A DNA stretch of 64,000 bases. Source: Candidatus Blochmannia vicinus. GTDB taxonomy: Bacteria > Pseudomonadota > Gammaproteobacteria > Enterobacterales > Enterobacteriaceae. The stretch lies in NCBI RefSeq assembly GCF_023586525.1, contig NZ_CP097763.1, forward strand, positions 682,001 through 746,000, written 5' to 3'. Of this stretch, positions 10,737 to 22,086 are shown piece after piece. The position numbers and the translations under genes are program-made. A model generated the notes under the pieces. The model was not told where the DNA came from and did no database searches. It saw nothing but the letters and a program-made list of their open reading frames with translations. Positions within the stretch are counted from its first letter, which is position 1, and each line of letters begins with the position of its first letter.

Positions 10737-11531
10737 TTAACTATTATGATTAATAGTAGACGGGAAAGATTCATCAGAACGTAACGTTAAAACTTCACAT
10801 CCATTTTCCGTAATAACAATAGTATGTTCATATTGTGCAGATAAATTATGATCTCTTGTCCTTACTGTCCATCCATCACTTTCAGTATAAATATGATGGC
10901 TACCCGCATTTACCATAGGTTCTATTGTTAACGTCATTCCAGATTGTAATATAACGCCTTCATCGTCAGCATCATAATGTAACACATGAGGATCCTCATG
11001 GAAAAATTTTCCAATGCCATGTCCACAATATTCCCTTACTATTGAAAAGTTTTGTGTCTCCACAAATTTTTGAATAGATTGACCTATACGTTTCAAACGT
11101 ATCCCTGGTTTAATCATATTAATTGCCAAATAAAGACTTTTTTGAGTAATTTGACATAAGTCGTATCCCAACTTCGTTGACTGACCAACGGCAAACATTT
11201 TAGAAGTATCAGCATATAATCCATCTTTAATTACAGTAACATCAATGTTTATGATATCGCCTTCTTTTAATTTATGTAAATCATTTGGAATTCCATGACA
11301 TACTACATCATTAATGGAAGTACAAATAGATTTAGGAAACCCGTGATAACCAAGAGGAGCAGAAATAGCATGTTGTGTTTTCGTAATATAATGATGACAG
11401 ATTGCATCTAATTTTCCAGTACTAATGCCAGGTTGAATATAGGAACCAATCATTTCTAATACTTCTGCAGCTAACTTTCCAGCGATTCGCATTTTTTCTA
11501 TATCTTCAGATGTTTTGATAATAATCGTCAT
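10737..11531 (-). CDS. map: Methionine aminopeptidase type I
   Basis: MetAP removes the initiator methionine from new proteins. The 264-residue length equals E. coli Map. The metal-site residues D97 and D108 are present, H79 (VCHGIPND) binds substrate, and the later metal ligands fall in GHGIGKFFHEDPHVLHY, TIEPMVN and YEHTIVITENG. It diverges from rpsB, as in E. coli, with 330 bases between them. Nothing is missing or truncated. Confidence 0.97.
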   Translation of the reverse strand: MTIIIKTSEDIEKMRIAGKLAAEVLEMIGSYIQPGISTGKLDAICHHYITKTQHAISAPLGYHGFPKSICTSINDVVCHGIPNDLHKLKEGDIINIDVTVIKDGLYADTSKMFAVGQSTKLGYDLCQITQKSLYLAINMIKPGIRLKRIGQSIQKFVETQNFSIVREYCGHGIGKFFHEDPHVLHYDADDEGVILQSGMTLTIEPMVNAGSHHIYTESDGWTVRTRDHNLSAQYEHTIVITENGCEVLTLRSDESFPSTINHNS

Positions 11532-11861
11532 AATATATAATCACAAATTTAGTATTAATAAATATACAACATCCTAACATTCCAACCATATAGAACATGT
11601 ATACGAAATAATTTGCTGAATAAAAAATAAACTACATCAAATTAAACCTCTTATTTATAACTATCAAGAGCAAATAAATACACTTTATTTCAAAATATTT
11701 ATTAACTATTTTCCTGTTTTATTTTATTGTAAAAACTATTCTTCATTATTAACTTAATAGGTTTAATATAACATATATAATACAATCTATCTATGTTTAT
11801 AGATCAACAATTATCAATATTATAAATAATTTAATTTAACAACCAACCGAGGTGTATAATA
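11532..11861. other. Divergent control region map/rpsB
   Basis: This 330-base region separates two divergent genes and should carry promoters for both, together with the rpsB leader. In E. coli the rpsB leader mediates autoregulation by S2. I could not recognise that structure here beyond a short hairpin (ATCTAT, GTTT, ATAGAT) near 11790-11806. Confidence 0.5.
11754..11781 (+). promoter_or_regulatory. Candidate sigma-70 promoter for rpsB
   Basis: The -10 hexamer TATAAT at 11776-11781 lies 16 bases after TTAATA (11754-11759), a partial match to TTGACA. Initiation would be near 11788, giving a leader of about 74 bases. The AT-rich background makes false hits likely. Confidence 0.35.
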
Positions 11862-12545
11862 ATGGATAAACTTTCTATACGTAACCTGCTTCAGGCCGGT
11901 GTTCATTTCGGCCACCAAACTCGTTATTGGAACCCTAAAATGAAACCCTTTATTTTTGGAGTTCGTAATAAAATACATATTATTAACTTAGAAACAACTA
12001 TATTAATGTTTAAACAAGCTTTAGTTGAACTAAACAAAATTGCTTCATTAAAAGGAAAAATTTTATTTGTAGGTACCAAAAGAGCAGCCAGTGAATCCAT
12101 TAAAAAAACAGCACTTGCCTGTAATCAATTTTTTGTCAATCATCGTTGGTTAGGAGGGATGTTAACCAATTGGAAAACAGTACGCCAATCTATAAAACGT
12201 TTAAAAGACCTAGAAACTCAATCTCAAGATGGTACTTTTAAAAAAGTAACTAAAAAAGAAGCATTAATATTAAATCGTGAGCTTATTAATTTAGAAAATA
12301 GTTTAGGAGGTATTAAAAACATGGGTGGGCTGCCAGATGCTATTTTTGCTATCGGAGCAACACATGAACATATTGCTATAAAAGAAGCAAATAGTTTAGG
12401 CATTCCAGTCTTTGCAATCGTTGATACGAATTCTAATCCAGATGAAATAGACTTTATTATTCCAGGCAACGATGATGCCATACGTGCGATTAATCTGTAT
12501 TTAGATATAATATCTAACGTAATACATATAGATTGCGCTCAATAG
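11862..12545 (+). CDS. rpsB: 30S ribosomal protein S2
   Basis: S2 is a late-assembling protein of the small ribosomal subunit. Conserved blocks include [19 protein letters not shown] at the N-terminus, [16 protein letters not shown] in the middle and [21 protein letters not shown] near the end. It has 227 residues against 241 in E. coli, shortened at the C-terminus. A good ribosome-binding site, GAGGTG at 11849-11854, precedes the ATG by seven bases. It heads the conserved rpsB-tsf-pyrH-frr cluster. Confidence 0.98.
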   Translation: MDKLSIRNLLQAGVHFGHQTRYWNPKMKPFIFGVRNKIHIINLETTILMFKQALVELNKIASLKGKILFVGTKRAASESIKKTALACNQFFVNHRWLGGMLTNWKTVRQSIKRLKDLETQSQDGTFKKVTKKEALILNRELINLENSLGGIKNMGGLPDAIFAIGATHEHIAIKEANSLGIPVFAIVDTNSNPDEIDFIIPGNDDAIRAINLYLDIISNVIHIDCAQ

Positions 12546-12559
12546 TTAATAATAGATAA

Positions 12560-12594
12560 CTGCACGCAAATTATATTGGTTATAAAGCGTGTAG
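12560..12594 (+). promoter_or_regulatory. Hairpin between rpsB and tsf, possible attenuator
   Basis: CTGCACGC (12560-12567) can pair with GCGTGTAG (12587-12594), with one G-U pair and a 19-base loop. E. coli has partial termination between rpsB and tsf. This hairpin is in the right place but has no following T tract, so its role is uncertain. Confidence 0.3.
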
Positions 12595-12626
12595 AATCAT
12601 ATATACTCTAATATGATGATATTACT

Positions 12627-13445
12627 ATGGAAAAAAAATTAATTAACATTAATAATGACTTAATCAAAGAATTACGCAAACGTACTAGCATTGGAGTTGT
12701 AGAATGTAAGCAGGCTTTAATTAAAGCTAATGGAAATATTGAATTGGCCATAGACAATATGAGAAAATCTGGCCTAAAAACTGCTTATAAAAAATCTGGA
12801 CGCGCAACATCATCAGGCTTAATCGCAGTAGAAATTACATCTAATAAACAATATGGTATTATGATAGAAATCAATTGTGAAACTGATTTTGTAGCCAAAG
12901 ATAGCACTTTTCAAGAATTCGCTAAAACTGTTAGAATTACAGCATTAAATGAAAAAATTAACAGTATTGACGTATTAAAAACTAGATTTGAAGAACAACG
13001 TTCCAATATAATTTCACAAGTTGGAGAAAATATAAATATTCGTAGGTTTATTGTGTTAATGGGTAATTTTTTAGGATGTTATGTACATGGCTCTAAAATT
13101 GGTGTAATAGTAAATGTTAGTGGCGATGCGACTGCAGATTTAGTTAAACATATCGCTATGCATATTGCAGCTAAAAACCCCAAATACATTAATGTAGATG
13201 ATATCCCAAAAGATGCAATGATTCGTGAGTATCGTATTCAAATGGATATTGCCGTAAAATCTGGAAAATCATATAAAATTGCAGAAAAAATAACTGAAGG
13301 ACGCATGAATAAATTTTTAAATGACATTGTATTAATAAAACAAAACTTCATAATGGATGATAACAAAACAATAGAACAATTATTAACTGAATATCATATC
13401 AGAATTAATAATTTTGTTCGTTTTGAATTGGGAGAGAATATGTAA
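12627..13445 (+). CDS. tsf: Elongation factor Ts
   Basis: EF-Ts is the guanine-nucleotide exchange factor for EF-Tu. The N-terminal UBA-like domain contains [20 protein letters not shown] and the core has [16 protein letters not shown], including the TDFVA motif that contacts EF-Tu. It has 272 residues against 283 in E. coli. No strong ribosome-binding site is visible, only TGATGA upstream. The gene follows rpsB by 81 bases and is probably cotranscribed with it. Confidence 0.97.
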   Translation: MEKKLININNDLIKELRKRTSIGVVECKQALIKANGNIELAIDNMRKSGLKTAYKKSGRATSSGLIAVEITSNKQYGIMIEINCETDFVAKDSTFQEFAKTVRITALNEKINSIDVLKTRFEEQRSNIISQVGENINIRRFIVLMGNFLGCYVHGSKIGVIVNVSGDATADLVKHIAMHIAAKNPKYINVDDIPKDAMIREYRIQMDIAVKSGKSYKIAEKITEGRMNKFLNDIVLIKQNFIMDDNKTIEQLLTEYHIRINNFVRFELGENM

Positions 13446-13663
13446 ATTAATATTTGATAATTATCAATATGAACATTTAATTACTTAAATACAGCGGATT
13501 ATCATTAATTTTTGAGCAAATATATTCAATATTTTGAGAATAGAAATTGTATTAATTATATTGATTAATCAGAATAATTATTGAGATACATATTTTACTT
13601 CAATAACTTAACTAAATCAGGGCCTGCGTCTATTTATACCATTTTTTGTGAGGAATGTAATTA

Positions 13664-14389
13664 ATGGTAACTCACACAAAGCCAATTTATCGGCGTATCG
13701 TGCTTAAAATGAGTGGAGAAGCTCTACAAGGCGCCGAAGGTTTTGGAATAGATACCACTGCATTAAATCGGATGGTTATAGAAGTTAAAGAACTAGTTAA
13801 TATAGGCGTTCAAATTGGTATAGTCATGGGAGGAGGTAATTTATTTCGTGGTACTGGATTAGCTCAAGCCGGTATAAATCGAATAGTTGGAGACCATATT
13901 GGAATGTTAGCAACTATCATGAATGGGTTAGCTATGAGGAGTGCATTACATCGCGCTTATGTCCATTCCCATTTAATGTCAGCTATTCCACTAAGTGGAG
14001 TATGTGATCATTATAATTGGGTGAAAGCCATTAATTTACTATCTAATAATTGGGTAGTAATTTTTGCTGCTGGCACTGGTAATCCTTTATTCACTACTGA
14101 TTCTGCAGCTTGTTTGCGCGGTATTGAAGTTAAAGCAGATGTAGTACTTAAAGCAACTAAAGTAGACGGAGTATTTTCCACTGATCCAATCCAACATCCT
14201 GATGCTACACTATATGAACATTTAAGTTACAGAGATGTATTAGAACGTGAGCTGAAAGTTATGGATTTAACCGCGTTTACATTAGCACGAGAACATAACT
14301 TACCAATACGTATATTTAATATTAATAAACTTGGAGCATTAAAAAGAATAATAATGGGATATAAAGAAGGGACTTTAATAACCAAGTAA
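13664..14389 (+). CDS. pyrH: Uridylate kinase
   Basis: PyrH phosphorylates UMP to UDP. It is an amino-acid-kinase fold enzyme, 241 residues, the same length as in E. coli. The nucleotide-binding elements KMSGEALQG (N-terminal) and [10 protein letters not shown] are intact, with [18 protein letters not shown] and [14 protein letters not shown] in the second half. Ribosome-binding site GAGGAA lies upstream of the ATG. A 218-base spacer follows tsf, so it may have its own promoter, as in E. coli. Confidence 0.97.
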   Translation: MVTHTKPIYRRIVLKMSGEALQGAEGFGIDTTALNRMVIEVKELVNIGVQIGIVMGGGNLFRGTGLAQAGINRIVGDHIGMLATIMNGLAMRSALHRAYVHSHLMSAIPLSGVCDHYNWVKAINLLSNNWVVIFAAGTGNPLFTTDSAACLRGIEVKADVVLKATKVDGVFSTDPIQHPDATLYEHLSYRDVLERELKVMDLTAFTLAREHNLPIRIFNINKLGALKRIIMGYKEGTLITK

Positions 14390-14471
14390 TTTAAAAATTT
14401 ACTCAGATTAAATACACAATTTACATAAATTAACTTTTAATAAAAAACATAAACCAGAGATATATGATGTG

Positions 14472-15035
14472 ATGAATACAATTAATAATATTCAAACAAA
14501 TTCAGAAACTGATATGAAAAGATGCATCAAAAACTTTAAAATCAATATAAATAACATTCATATAGGTCGTATTTCTCCAAATATGTTAAATAATATCCGA
14601 ATAGATTACTATGGAACACCAACTCCATTATCTCAATTAGCAAATGCTATAGCAAAAAATTCGCGTACATTAACTATTACTGTTTTTGATCAGAAAATAA
14701 TTAAATCAATAGAAAAAGCCATTTTTATGTCTAATTTAGGATTAATTCCTGTTTCTTATGGTAATATTATTCAAGTTACATTGCCTTCGTTAACTGAAGA
14801 GCGCCGTCATGCTTTAATAAAAATGGTACGAACTGAGGCAGAAAAAAGTAAAATCTCCATAAGAAATGTACGTCGCCTTGCTAATGATAAAATCAAGATT
14901 TTGATTAAAAACAAAGAGATTAATGAAGATGAAGAGCATGATTTTCAAAATAAAATTCAAAAATTAACCAATATTTGGATTAAAGAAATTGATGTTATCT
15001 TGACAAAAAAAGAATCAGAATTAATGCAATTCTAA
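14472..15035 (+). CDS. frr: Ribosome recycling factor
   Basis: RRF works with EF-G to split post-termination ribosomes. The protein matches E. coli RRF (185 residues) along its length: DYYGTPTPLSQLA, LPSLTEERRHALIKMVR, RNVRRLANDKIK and the identical C-terminus ESELMQF. I chose the ATG at 14472 (187 residues); a GTG directly before it at 14469 is also possible. It is the last gene of the translation cluster and is followed by dxr. Confidence 0.96.
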   Translation: MNTINNIQTNSETDMKRCIKNFKININNIHIGRISPNMLNNIRIDYYGTPTPLSQLANAIAKNSRTLTITVFDQKIIKSIEKAIFMSNLGLIPVSYGNIIQVTLPSLTEERRHALIKMVRTEAEKSKISIRNVRRLANDKIKILIKNKEINEDEEHDFQNKIQKLTNIWIKEIDVILTKKESELMQF

Positions 15036-15131
15036 ATATTAGATTATTGACTATATACATCCCCGTATATACGAGCAACAAGTATAAATTTTTTAATTTA
15101 TATATTCTATAAATACTATTGGCTTACACAT

Positions 15132-16325
15132 ATGCAATCTTTAACAATTTTAGGTAGTACTGGATCTATTGGAAAGGCCACTCTTTCCGTAATACAACAA
15201 CACACTGATAAATTTTTTGTATACGCATTAATAGCTAAAAATAATGTTTCCGTAATGACAGAACAATGTATAATGGTGCGCCCCAAATTTGCATGTATGA
15301 TCTGTGAAGATTCTGCAAAAAAATTGAAAAAAAATTTAATTACAGCTGGCAAACATAATATTGAAGTACTATCTGGCTCAATAAACGCCTGTGAATTAGC
15401 AGCGATTGATGATGTTGATATGGTTATGTCAGCCATAGTCGGAATTGCTGGATTAAAACCTACTTTTTCTGCATTACGTGCTGGTAAAAAAATATTGTTG
15501 GCAAATAAAGAAATTTTAGTTACTTGTGGAAAATTGTTTATGCAAGAATCTAGACGATATCATTCATGTATACTACCTATAGATAGCGAACATAATGCAA
15601 TTTTTCAAAATTTACCAGTAACATGTCAAAAAAATTTAGGACATTTATCCATATCTGAGTATGGTATCTCTCGTATCGTACTAACCGCATCTGGAGGAAT
15701 TTTTTTTAAAATACCACAAGAAAAATTAGCCACAATAACACCAGAACAGGCTTGTGTGCATCCCAACTGGTCTATGGGGCGTAAAATATCAGTAGATTCT
15801 GCTACTATGATGAATAAAGGATTAGAATATATAGAAGCGCGCCATTTATTTAATGCCGCACCTCATGAAATAGAAATTTTATTGCATCCTCAATCTATTG
15901 TCCATGCTATGGTATACTATAAAGATGGAAATATCTTAGCACATTTAGCTCCTCCAGACATGACAATTCCTATTGCGTATGCAATGGCTTATCCTAACAG
16001 AATTAAATTGAAACCCTCATCTAATATAAGTGTGGATTGTTTCAACAAATTAAGTTTTTATCAATTAGATAACCAAAAGTACCCTTGCTTGCAATTAGCA
16101 ATAGATGCTGATAATTGTAGTCAAGCAGCAACTATTATTTTAAACGCAGCAAATGAAGTTGCCGTAGAAGCATTTTTAAACAGAATGATTTCCTTCACTG
16201 CAATTCCTAATATTATTCGTCATGTACTTGATAAAATAAATTTAGATGATCCTAATAATATAGAAGATGTTTTATATATTGATCAAAAAGCTCGTGAAAA
16301 AGCAATATCAATATGTATTGAATGA
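15132..16325 (+). CDS. dxr: 1-deoxy-D-xylulose 5-phosphate reductoisomerase
   Basis: Dxr makes 2-C-methyl-D-erythritol 4-phosphate in the non-mevalonate isoprenoid pathway, which supplies undecaprenyl and quinone chains. The N-terminal NADPH site is GSTGSIG (8-14). The metal-binding DSEH motif lies in [12 protein letters not shown], and [20 protein letters not shown] is the substrate-binding region. Length is 397, against 398 in E. coli. It starts the isoprenoid-lipid-envelope run, with uppS 156 bases downstream. Confidence 0.97.
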   Translation: MQSLTILGSTGSIGKATLSVIQQHTDKFFVYALIAKNNVSVMTEQCIMVRPKFACMICEDSAKKLKKNLITAGKHNIEVLSGSINACELAAIDDVDMVMSAIVGIAGLKPTFSALRAGKKILLANKEILVTCGKLFMQESRRYHSCILPIDSEHNAIFQNLPVTCQKNLGHLSISEYGISRIVLTASGGIFFKIPQEKLATITPEQACVHPNWSMGRKISVDSATMMNKGLEYIEARHLFNAAPHEIEILLHPQSIVHAMVYYKDGNILAHLAPPDMTIPIAYAMAYPNRIKLKPSSNISVDCFNKLSFYQLDNQKYPCLQLAIDADNCSQAATIILNAANEVAVEAFLNRMISFTAIPNIIRHVLDKINLDDPNNIEDVLYIDQKAREKAISICIE

Positions 16326-16481
16326 TAACCGGTGTTGTATGAAACAAATTATCATATTATCACACTTTTAATAATGTAAAATTATGCAGAAACGTAATTC
16401 ATCTATAATTATTAGTGTTTACTTTTATAAATAATATTTTTAAATTAACATATAAGTATCTAGTTTGGAAAATAAATAAGT

Positions 16482-17234
16482 GTGACATTATCTCAAAATA
16501 ACCAAGACCTTAGCACTGTTTCATCTGATTTATTACCACGCCATGTTGCCATTATCATGGATGGTAATGGCCGTTGGGCAAGAATACGAGGGAAATTACG
16601 TATCATTGGGCATCAAGCCGGATTTAGCGCAGTGCGACGCGCTGTTCACTTTGCTGTTAATTATAGGTTTGATGCATTAACTCTATATGCATTTAGTAGC
16701 GAAAATTGGAAACGTCCCGACAAAGAAATTAATTCCTTAATGCAATTATTCGATCAGGCACTAAATAACGAAATCGATGTTCTACATAAAAATAATATTA
16801 AACTGCAAATCATCGGAGATACTAATCGATTTACTATTGAATTACAAAAAAACATACGCCGTTCTGAAAAACTAACCTCTAAAAATAGTGGACTAAAACT
16901 TAATATTGCTGCAAATTATGGGGGACGATGGGATATTGTTCAAGGAGTAAAACAACTCGCCATACAAGTGCAAAAAGGAATATTAAATCCTAACCAAATT
17001 GACGAAGATACTTTATGTAGATATGTATGCATGCATGAATTAGCTCCAGTAGATTTAGTGATCCGAACGGGAGGAGAGCATCGTATTAGTAATTTTTTGC
17101 TTTGGCAAATAGCGTATGCTGAATTATTTTTTACGGATGTATTATGGCCTGATTTTAATGATATTACATTTAAAAGAGCACTAAATACTTTTATGAAACG
17201 AGAGCGACGATTTGGTAACAGTGTATCGATTTAA
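16482..17234 (+). CDS. uppS: Undecaprenyl pyrophosphate synthase
   Basis: This cis-prenyltransferase (IspU) builds the C55 carrier for peptidoglycan and O-antigen/LPS units from farnesyl-PP and IPP. The P-loop-like motif IIMDGNGRWA carries the catalytic D27, and TLYAFSSENWKRP, IRTGGEHRISNFLLWQ and ELFFTDVLWPDF follow. It starts with GTG at 16482; no better ATG exists before the conserved region. Length is 250 residues. It lies just upstream of cdsA with a 32-base gap. Confidence 0.96.
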   Translation: MTLSQNNQDLSTVSSDLLPRHVAIIMDGNGRWARIRGKLRIIGHQAGFSAVRRAVHFAVNYRFDALTLYAFSSENWKRPDKEINSLMQLFDQALNNEIDVLHKNNIKLQIIGDTNRFTIELQKNIRRSEKLTSKNSGLKLNIAANYGGRWDIVQGVKQLAIQVQKGILNPNQIDEDTLCRYVCMHELAPVDLVIRTGGEHRISNFLLWQIAYAELFFTDVLWPDFNDITFKRALNTFMKRERRFGNSVSI

Positions 17235-17266
17235 TTTAAACAAAACACAAGAATAAGGGAAAATAT

Positions 17267-18127
17267 GTGTTAAGAAATCGTTTAATTAGTATGTTTGTCT
17301 TGATTCCTATTACTATTTCTGTAGTATTTTTATTATCTATTATACAATTCTCAATTATTGTATCTATTATCTGTTTAATCAGTGCATGGGAATGGAGTAA
17401 AATAATGAACTTCCCCATTTATATACACCGAACGTGGATATGTATTATCTTTGGATTATTGTGTACTATGGTAACAATTATAACATTTCAAAATTATTTA
17501 TGTTTTAGTAACTGGCGTGTTTTTTGGTATATTTTCAGTGGCATTATTATAATGTGGTGGATATTAGCATTTATATTAATATTATCTTATCCTGCTTCCG
17601 CTGTTTTCTGGAGAAGATCTAACATATTGCAGTTTTTTTTCGGAATACTAACAATTTTACCTTTTTTTTGGGGGATATTAATTTTGCATCAATTTCATCA
17701 TATCAACAATAACATTACTGGGAAATGGTGTGTACTATATATCATAACATTAGTCTGGATTAATGACTCAAGTGCATATGTCATTGGGAAAACATTAGGA
17801 AAGCACAAATTATTAAAAACTATATCTCCTAAAAAAACATGGGAAGGCTTTATCGGAGGTGTGCTAATATCAATAGGTATTGCGTGGTTATTTATAACAC
17901 ATATACCAATAAATATTATAAACCCATCTATCATGTTTGCTTGTTCTACAATTGCAATTATAGCCTCTATCATAGGAGATTTAACCGAGAGTATGTTTAA
18001 GCGAGAATCTGGTATTAAAGATAGTGGCAACCTAATCCCTGGACATGGAGGAATATTAGATCGTATAGATAGCTTAGTTGCTGCTGTCCCAATTTTTACT
18101 TGTCTAATATTGTTAAGTCACTTTTAA
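17267..18127 (+). CDS. cdsA: Phosphatidate cytidylyltransferase (CDP-DAG synthase)
   Basis: CdsA is an inner-membrane enzyme that activates phosphatidic acid with CTP for all phospholipid synthesis. The 286-residue protein has about eight hydrophobic segments and the family signature near the C-terminus (SMFKRESGIKDSGNLIPGHG, then GILDRIDS). It begins with GTG; MLRNRLISMFVLIP aligns with the start of the E. coli protein. The ribosome-binding site is AAGGGA just upstream. Confidence 0.96.
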   Translation: MLRNRLISMFVLIPITISVVFLLSIIQFSIIVSIICLISAWEWSKIMNFPIYIHRTWICIIFGLLCTMVTIITFQNYLCFSNWRVFWYIFSGIIIMWWILAFILILSYPASAVFWRRSNILQFFFGILTILPFFWGILILHQFHHINNNITGKWCVLYIITLVWINDSSAYVIGKTLGKHKLLKTISPKKTWEGFIGGVLISIGIAWLFITHIPINIINPSIMFACSTIAIIASIIGDLTESMFKRESGIKDSGNLIPGHGGILDRIDSLVAAVPIFTCLILLSHF

Positions 18128-18159
18128 TAATAATTAAAATAAAGAATGTATAAAAAATA

Positions 18160-19536
18160 ATGTTATTACATTTTTTTTGGAATTTAGCTGCATTTGTCCT
18201 TGCATTAGGAATACTTATTACAGTTCATGAATGTGGACATTTTATAGCAGCACGGGTTTTCAAAGTAAAAGTAGAAAGATTTTCTATAGGATTTGGCCCC
18301 ATTTTATGGAGTCGACGTGATTCAAATGATACTGAATACGCAATTTCCGCCGTCCTTTTTGGCGGATATGTAAAATTGTATAATACGCAAGAAAAATCAA
18401 TCTATTACAATCAAGGACACAATAATGCTTTTAATCACCAACACGTTTGGAAAAAAAGTATTATCGTAGCCTCAGGACCTATTTTTAATTTCATTTTCTC
18501 CATTTTATCATATGTAATAATTTTTATGATAGGAATACCTGTACATAAGCCAATAATATATTCTATCATACCCGATTCCATTATTGCTCAATCGGGTATA
18601 CAGTCTGATGTAGAAATTACATCAATTAACAATATTAAAACACATAATTGGAATTCAGTCCGATTAGAAATTTTTAATAGCATAGGTAAAGAAAAACTTA
18701 TTATCTCTACAACATCAATAAATGATATGTGCATTAAAACCTATACCATTAATTTATCTCATAACTGGTTTAATAATCTTGATAATCCTAAAGACCCCAT
18801 AATAACATTAGGTATTCTTCCTTTTAATACAAACATTGTCCCAATCCTGTCCAGGATACAACCTGATTCTGCCGCACAACAAGCTGGCTTAAAAATTGGA
18901 GATAAGATCATATCGATTGACGATCAATTAATACATCACTGGGAATCAGTGACCACAGCTATTAAAAATAACCCAGGAAAAAATTTTAAAATTTCTGTAG
19001 AACGGGAAAATAAAATAATAAATTTAAATTTAACACCAAACAAAAAAAATCTGATCCATTCTGATAAAGTAGAAAATATTATAGGTGTTTTACCAAAGAT
19101 TATTAGTGACACTCCAACAAAATATTATACAATCCATCAATATAGCTTGCATGCAGCTATACTACAGGCCTTCAAAAAAACTTGGACATTAATATGCCTA
19201 ACAACTAACACATTATTAAAATTGATTATTGGAGATATTAAAATAACCCACCTTGGAGGGCCAATAGCAATAGCAAAAGGAGCGGGAGAATCAGCTCAAT
19301 CCGGACTAATTTACTATCTCATGTTTTTATCATTAATCAGTATCAATTTAGGAATTGTCAATTTATTACCTTTTCCAACACTAGATGGTGGGTACCTGTT
19401 CTTTTTTATAATAGAAAAAATAAAAGGAAAAGCAATATCAAAAAAAATACAAAATTTTGGTTACATCATAGGATCTATTATGCTCATAATAATAATGTGC
19501 TTAGCATGTTTCAACGATATATCCAGATTATGGTAA
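18160..19536 (+). CDS. rseP: Site-2 membrane metalloprotease RseP
   Basis: RseP is a zinc protease that cuts within the membrane; in E. coli it releases sigma-E and clears signal peptides. The zinc motif HECGH is at residues 23-27 and the second motif, FPTLDGG with D409, is in a later membrane segment. Two periplasmic PDZ modules are visible, the second with PDSAAQQAGLKIGDKIISID. Length is 458, against 450 in E. coli. Whether sigma-E and RseA exist in this genome cannot be seen here, so its role may be limited to signal-peptide removal. Confidence 0.95.
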   Translation: MLLHFFWNLAAFVLALGILITVHECGHFIAARVFKVKVERFSIGFGPILWSRRDSNDTEYAISAVLFGGYVKLYNTQEKSIYYNQGHNNAFNHQHVWKKSIIVASGPIFNFIFSILSYVIIFMIGIPVHKPIIYSIIPDSIIAQSGIQSDVEITSINNIKTHNWNSVRLEIFNSIGKEKLIISTTSINDMCIKTYTINLSHNWFNNLDNPKDPIITLGILPFNTNIVPILSRIQPDSAAQQAGLKIGDKIISIDDQLIHHWESVTTAIKNNPGKNFKISVERENKIINLNLTPNKKNLIHSDKVENIIGVLPKIISDTPTKYYTIHQYSLHAAILQAFKKTWTLICLTTNTLLKLIIGDIKITHLGGPIAIAKGAGESAQSGLIYYLMFLSLISINLGIVNLLPFPTLDGGYLFFFIIEKIKGKAISKKIQNFGYIIGSIMLIIIMCLACFNDISRLW

Positions 19537-19581
19537 TAAAAAATATAATTAAATCAAAAAGATTTAAATAATAATAATGTG

Positions 19582-22005
19582 ATGAAAAAAATACTTATAG
19601 TATTATTATTGGTGATGAGTGACATAGCGTGCAATGCTGATTGCAGCGTAAACAAAATTTATTTTGATGGATTAAAAAGAATTTCTTCAGATACAGTATT
19701 GTTTAATTTACCTTTAAAAATTGGAGCTATTATTAATGATGAAGATATTGCAAATAGTATTAAAACACTATTTTCTACAGGATATTTTGAAGAAATTAAC
19801 ATATCTAACGATGAAAAAGGAATGATTATAATTCGAGTAAAGGAACGCCCAATTATTAATAGCATTAATTTTTATGGAAATAAAATAATTAAAGAAGATG
19901 TAATAAAAAATATATTAAATGAAAAAAAAATACAACCAGACCAACTATTTAATGAATTTTATATCTTTGAAGTAAAAAAAGAATTGGAAAACTTATACCG
20001 TAACTTCGGTAAATTTACAGCCACAATCAAAACTGTAGCTATACCACTATCAAGAAACCGGGTTGATTTACAAATAATATTTACCGAAGGTAAAACCGCT
20101 AAAGTGCAACAAATCAATATTTTTGGTAATCATGTATTCCATACAAAACAACTGTTATCACAATTTAAGTTATATAGAAAAATTAAATGGTGGAACATAT
20201 TATCTTGTCAGAGATATCAAAAACAAAAATTATTTCATGATTTAGATGCGCTATATAATTTTTATGTAAACCATGGTTACGCCAAATTTCATATCGATGA
20301 AACACAAATTGATTTTACACCAGATAAAAAAAATATTTACCTATCTTTATATATTACTGAAGGTATGCAATATTCATTTGATTCTTTAGAATTATATGGA
20401 AATATATTAGATTATTTCTATAATATTAAAGAATATATTAAAATTTCTTCTGGAGAACTATATAATCATAATCAAATTCAAGAAATAGAATATAAAATAC
20501 GATATTTGCTAAGCAAAAATGGTTATATTCAACCTATCATATCAATAAATCCCAAAATCGATGACAACAATAAAAAAATAAAATTATGTATATATGTTGA
20601 TGTAGGACATCATTTTTATGTGCGTGAAATACGCTGCGAAGGTAACAACATTACTAAAGATGAAGTAATTCGAAGAGAAATACATCAATTAGAACAAACG
20701 CAATTAGATTATACCCGTATCATTCAAGATCAAAACCGACTTAAACGCCTTGGTTACTTTAAAACTGTAAATACTCATATTGAGTATGTTCCGAATACAT
20801 TAAATCAAATTGATATTATTTATAAAATTGAAGAACACAATACTGGTAATCTAAATTTAAGTGTCGGATTTGGAACAGAAAGCGGTATGAATTTACAGTT
20901 TGGAATGTATCAAGAAAATATATTAGGTTCGGGAAATGCTATATCTATTGCCAGTACTAAAAATCATTATCAAACTTATTTTGAAATATCAGCTTTAAAA
21001 CCTTACTGTAACATTAACAATATTAGCATAGGTGGAAAAATATTTCATAATAATTTAAATACGAATCATACGGGTTTATCAGATTATAATTTAAAAAATT
21101 GTGGAATTAATATTAATTATTTATATCCAATTATTAAATACAACACATTTAATATAGGATTAAACTATGCATCTAATCATCTAAGTAAAATAGCCCCTCA
21201 AGTAGCCATATGTCGTTATCTAAAATCTACAAAAATTCATCCAAAAACTCCAACTAATAATAAAATTTTCGATAACACTATCAATTTTAATACAAATGAT
21301 TTTTTATTAGCCTCAGGATGGACTTTTAACAACACTAATCACGCCTATTTTCCTACGAATGGTGCACACATTAATGTATCCAGTACGTTGGCATTACCTG
21401 GTTCTGAGAATCAATATTATAAAATTATAATTAATAGCAAAAAATATATACCTTTAGATCAAAATTGTAATTGGATATTAATGAGCTCCATACATGCTGG
21501 TTATGCGGGAAGCATGAATAGAAAAGAAAGTCCTTTCTATGATAATTTTTACGCTGGAGGTATTGGAACAATACGTGGATTTAGATTAAATAGTATAGGT
21601 CCAAAAGCTGCATATTATCATTGTAACTACCCTGAAAAAAACTATTCTATGTGCTCAATACAAAACTCTCAGGATTCTGTTGGTGGAAATGCGATGACTC
21701 TTTTTAAAACCGAGTTGATTATTCCTATTACATTTTTTGATGTACAATACTCTGATACAGCACGTATTTCTCTCTTCTTAGACACAGGTACTGTATGGGA
21801 TACGTTTTGGAAAAATACAGAAGCAACACAAAGAGCTGGTATTGTAGATTATAGTATTCCAAGTAATATTCGTATGTCTGGTGGTATGGCATTGAAATGG
21901 ATGTCTCCAGTTGGACCGATAATTTTTTCTTATTCAAAAGTAATAAAAAAGTACTTTGGAGATATAAAAGAACCATTTCAATTTAGTATTGGAAAAACAT
22001 GGTAA
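19582..22005 (+). CDS. bamA: Outer-membrane assembly factor BamA
   Basis: BamA is the Omp85 core of the machine that inserts beta-barrel proteins into the outer membrane. The start MKKILIVLLLVMSDIACNA is a signal peptide. Five POTRA domains follow to about residue 420, then a 16-strand barrel with the lid motif IRGF (in GGIGTIRGFRLNSIGPKA) and a C-terminal beta-signal ending FQFSIGKTW. Length is 807 residues against 810 in E. coli. I use the ATG at 19582; a GTG lies one codon before it. The full-length protein implies a real outer membrane with barrel proteins. Confidence 0.96.
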   Translation: MKKILIVLLLVMSDIACNADCSVNKIYFDGLKRISSDTVLFNLPLKIGAIINDEDIANSIKTLFSTGYFEEINISNDEKGMIIIRVKERPIINSINFYGNKIIKEDVIKNILNEKKIQPDQLFNEFYIFEVKKELENLYRNFGKFTATIKTVAIPLSRNRVDLQIIFTEGKTAKVQQINIFGNHVFHTKQLLSQFKLYRKIKWWNILSCQRYQKQKLFHDLDALYNFYVNHGYAKFHIDETQIDFTPDKKNIYLSLYITEGMQYSFDSLELYGNILDYFYNIKEYIKISSGELYNHNQIQEIEYKIRYLLSKNGYIQPIISINPKIDDNNKKIKLCIYVDVGHHFYVREIRCEGNNITKDEVIRREIHQLEQTQLDYTRIIQDQNRLKRLGYFKTVNTHIEYVPNTLNQIDIIYKIEEHNTGNLNLSVGFGTESGMNLQFGMYQENILGSGNAISIASTKNHYQTYFEISALKPYCNINNISIGGKIFHNNLNTNHTGLSDYNLKNCGININYLYPIIKYNTFNIGLNYASNHLSKIAPQVAICRYLKSTKIHPKTPTNNKIFDNTINFNTNDFLLASGWTFNNTNHAYFPTNGAHINVSSTLALPGSENQYYKIIINSKKYIPLDQNCNWILMSSIHAGYAGSMNRKESPFYDNFYAGGIGTIRGFRLNSIGPKAAYYHCNYPEKNYSMCSIQNSQDSVGGNAMTLFKTELIIPITFFDVQYSDTARISLFLDTGTVWDTFWKNTEATQRAGIVDYSIPSNIRMSGGMALKWMSPVGPIIFSYSKVIKKYFGDIKEPFQFSIGKTW

Positions 22006-22086
22006 ATTTATATATTGTACAAACACAATAAATATTATAATCAAAATAATAAATTTTTTGTATTTTATTAAACTAAGAGGTTTACA